NCBI GenBank assembly: GCA_900756035.1
Contig: CAAEIR010000168.1
Span: 1-6,733, forward strand
Origin: an uncultured Anaerostipes sp.
Lineage (GTDB): Bacteria > Bacillota > Clostridia > Lachnospirales > Lachnospiraceae
Direction of reading: 5' to 3'
Length of the DNA: 6,733 nt
The notes beneath the pieces were generated by a model. That model ran no database searches. It was not told the origin of the DNA and saw only the letters and a program-made list of their open reading frames with translations. Numbering within the stretch: position 1 is the stretch's first letter; each line of letters opens with the position of its first letter. Shown piece by piece: positions 5,420 through 6,733 of the stretch. The translations under genes were made by a program, and so were the position numbers.

Positions 5420-6733
5420 ATGAATGAGAAAAAATATTTAAAATGGTATAACAAGGTAGGATATGGTTCCGGGGACATTGCTGGAAATGTAGTTTACGCA
5501 TTTCTATCTTCTTTTGTCATGATTTATCTTACCAATACAGTAGGATTAAATCCCGGAATTATTGGAACTCTGATTGCCGTATCCAAGTTGTTTGATGGAA
5601 TTACGGATGTTTTCTTTGGAACTCTGATTGATAAGACAAAGAGTAAAATGGGAAAAGCAAGACCCTGGATGCTCTATGGCTATATCGGATGTACCGTAAC
5701 TTTAGTCGCTATTTTTGCCATACCTACAACTATGGGGGAATTTGCACAGTATGCCTGGTTTTTTATTGCGTATACGCTGTTAAATGCAGTATTTTATACA
5801 GCGAATAATATTGCGTATTCTGCACTGACAGCCCTAGTAACAAAGAATAGTAAGGAACGTGTACAGATGGGGTCTTACCGCTTCATTTTTGCTTTTTCTA
5901 CCAGTCTGTTGATTCAGTCTTTAACCATTGGATTTGTAGAATGGTTGGGCGGCGGAGCAGCTGGATGGAGGACCGTTGCTATTATCTATGCAGTAATCGG
6001 ATTGATTGTTAATACGATTTCTGTACTTTCTGTAAAGGAATTACCGGAAGAAGAGCTAAATGATGGGAAAGAAGCCGGAGTCGAAGAAAAGTATTCTCTG
6101 ATTGATGCCGGAAAACTGTTATTTACAAATAAGTATTATGTTATGATCTGTGCTACGTATATTTTACAGCAGATCTATACAGCGATGCTGAATATGGGGA
6201 TTTACTATATGACGTATATCCTTTTCAATGAGAAACTTTATGGTGTGTTTTCCTGGGCCATTAATATTCCTCTGATTATTGCATTGCTCATTACACCGAT
6301 GCTGGTGGAAAAGTGGAGAGGAATGTATAAATTAAATCTTACAGGATATGTGATCGGAACGATTGGAAGAGCCCTGGTTGTAGTAGCCGGTTATCTAGGA
6401 AGTGTGCCATTGATGCTTTTATTTACCGGTATTGCAGCTTTTGGTATGGGACCATGGCAGGGGGATATGAATGCAGTCATTGCTTCCTGTTCCGAATATA
6501 CTTACTTGACAAAGCATAAGAGAGTAGATGGAACCATGTATTCTTGTACCTCTCTTGGTATTAAGCTGGGCGGTGGAATTGGAATTGCCATTACCGGCTG
6601 GCTTCTGGATCTTAGTGGCTTTGACGGCACACTAGCTGTACAGTCTGATTCCTGTATCCAGATGCTGCAGATCATGTATTTATGGATTCCGGTAGTAATC
6701 ACACTTATCATTACCATTATTATGGCAAAGATG
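5420..6733 (+). CDS. GPH-family sugar:cation symporter (MelB/LacS-like), 3' end beyond window
   Basis: The frame is open from ATG at 5420 to the last base, giving 438 residues without a stop; family members usually have 450-500, so only a short tail is missing. It belongs to the glycoside-pentoside-hexuronide:cation symporters of the major facilitator superfamily, with about twelve hydrophobic segments (roughly 22-40, 46-68, 83-103, 112-130, 153-175, 185-205, 240-262, 275-293, 304-325, 329-348, 372-395, 417-437). Family marks are GYGSGDIAGN (14-23), and KLFDGITDVFFG then DKTKSKMGKARPW (56-83) at the helix II/III loop. Against MelB, Asp59, Asp63 and Lys382 fall at cation- or sugar-site positions, while Asn130 stands where MelB has Asp124. 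It begins 6 bases after lacZ, with AGGAAG (5403-5408) inside the lacZ end, so the two are co-transcribed and probably translationally linked. Its likely job is import of the beta-galactoside cleaved by LacZ; the substrate is inferred from context. Confidence 0.92.
   Translation, partial: MNEKKYLKWYNKVGYGSGDIAGNVVYAFLSSFVMIYLTNTVGLNPGIIGTLIAVSKLFDGITDVFFGTLIDKTKSKMGKARPWMLYGYIGCTVTLVAIFAIPTTMGEFAQYAWFFIAYTLLNAVFYTANNIAYSALTALVTKNSKERVQMGSYRFIFAFSTSLLIQSLTIGFVEWLGGGAAGWRTVAIIYAVIGLIVNTISVLSVKELPEEELNDGKEAGVEEKYSLIDAGKLLFTNKYYVMICATYILQQIYTAMLNMGIYYMTYILFNEKLYGVFSWAINIPLIIALLITPMLVEKWRGMYKLNLTGYVIGTIGRALVVVAGYLGSVPLMLLFTGIAAFGMGPWQGDMNAVIASCSEYTYLTKHKRVDGTMYSCTSLGIKLGGGIGIAITGWLLDLSGFDGTLAVQSDSCIQMLQIMYLWIPVVITLIITIIMAKM

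Noticed and set aside
1..6733. CRISPR arrays, tRNA or rRNA genes, and toxin-antitoxin or phage-defence genes.
   Set aside because: No regularly spaced repeats, no tRNA- or rRNA-like sequence and no such protein families were found on either strand.

Overview
The window looks like chromosome of an anaerobic, low-GC Gram-positive gut bacterium of the Clostridia, most likely a Lachnospiraceae member (Blautia/Dorea/Roseburia-like). This rests on strong AAGGAGG-type ribosome binding sites, A/T-rich intergenic DNA, and the character of the proteins: a cysteine-rich GH2 beta-galactosidase, a DUF4300-type lipoprotein and a Lachnospiraceae-style AraC regulator. The species is not determinable from the sequence alone.

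Layout. Positions 1-37 (minus) are the first 12 codons of a gene whose N-terminus looks like the OrfA transposase of an IS3-type insertion sequence; most of it lies outside the window. Positions 38-266 hold no gene, but do hold the probable transposase promoter, a possible IS end and three hairpins that abut exactly (164-237). Positions 267-1130 (minus) encode an AraC-family regulator. Divergently transcribed from it is a DUF4300-like lipoprotein gene (1292-2137, plus), closed by a good intrinsic terminator (2158-2205). A second promoter region follows, then a GH2 beta-galactosidase (2348-5413, plus, GTG start) and, 6 bases later, a GPH-family sugar:cation symporter (5420 to the window end, 3' end missing).

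How it fits together. The symporter would import a beta-galactoside (lactose or a related host or dietary glycan fragment), the cytoplasmic beta-galactosidase would cleave it, and the AraC regulator would sense the sugar. The clearest signal beyond the genes is a 41-bp block found twice in the same orientation with 39 of 41 bases identical: once in the araC/lipoprotein intergenic region (1178-1218) and once before the beta-galactosidase (2234-2274), each about 20 bp upstream of a TAAAAT box. Because a terminator separates the lipoprotein gene from lacZ, the block probably places two separate transcripts under one regulator. The lipoprotein would then be part of the beta-galactoside regulon. 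Its conserved Cys and His (Cys113, His218) suggest, without proof, that it could be a surface papain-like hydrolase.

The lac-type catabolic locus itself is of a known kind. The less ordinary parts are the duplicated operator, the promoter-like signal on the minus strand of its second copy, the lipoprotein's place in the regulon and the tandem hairpin block.
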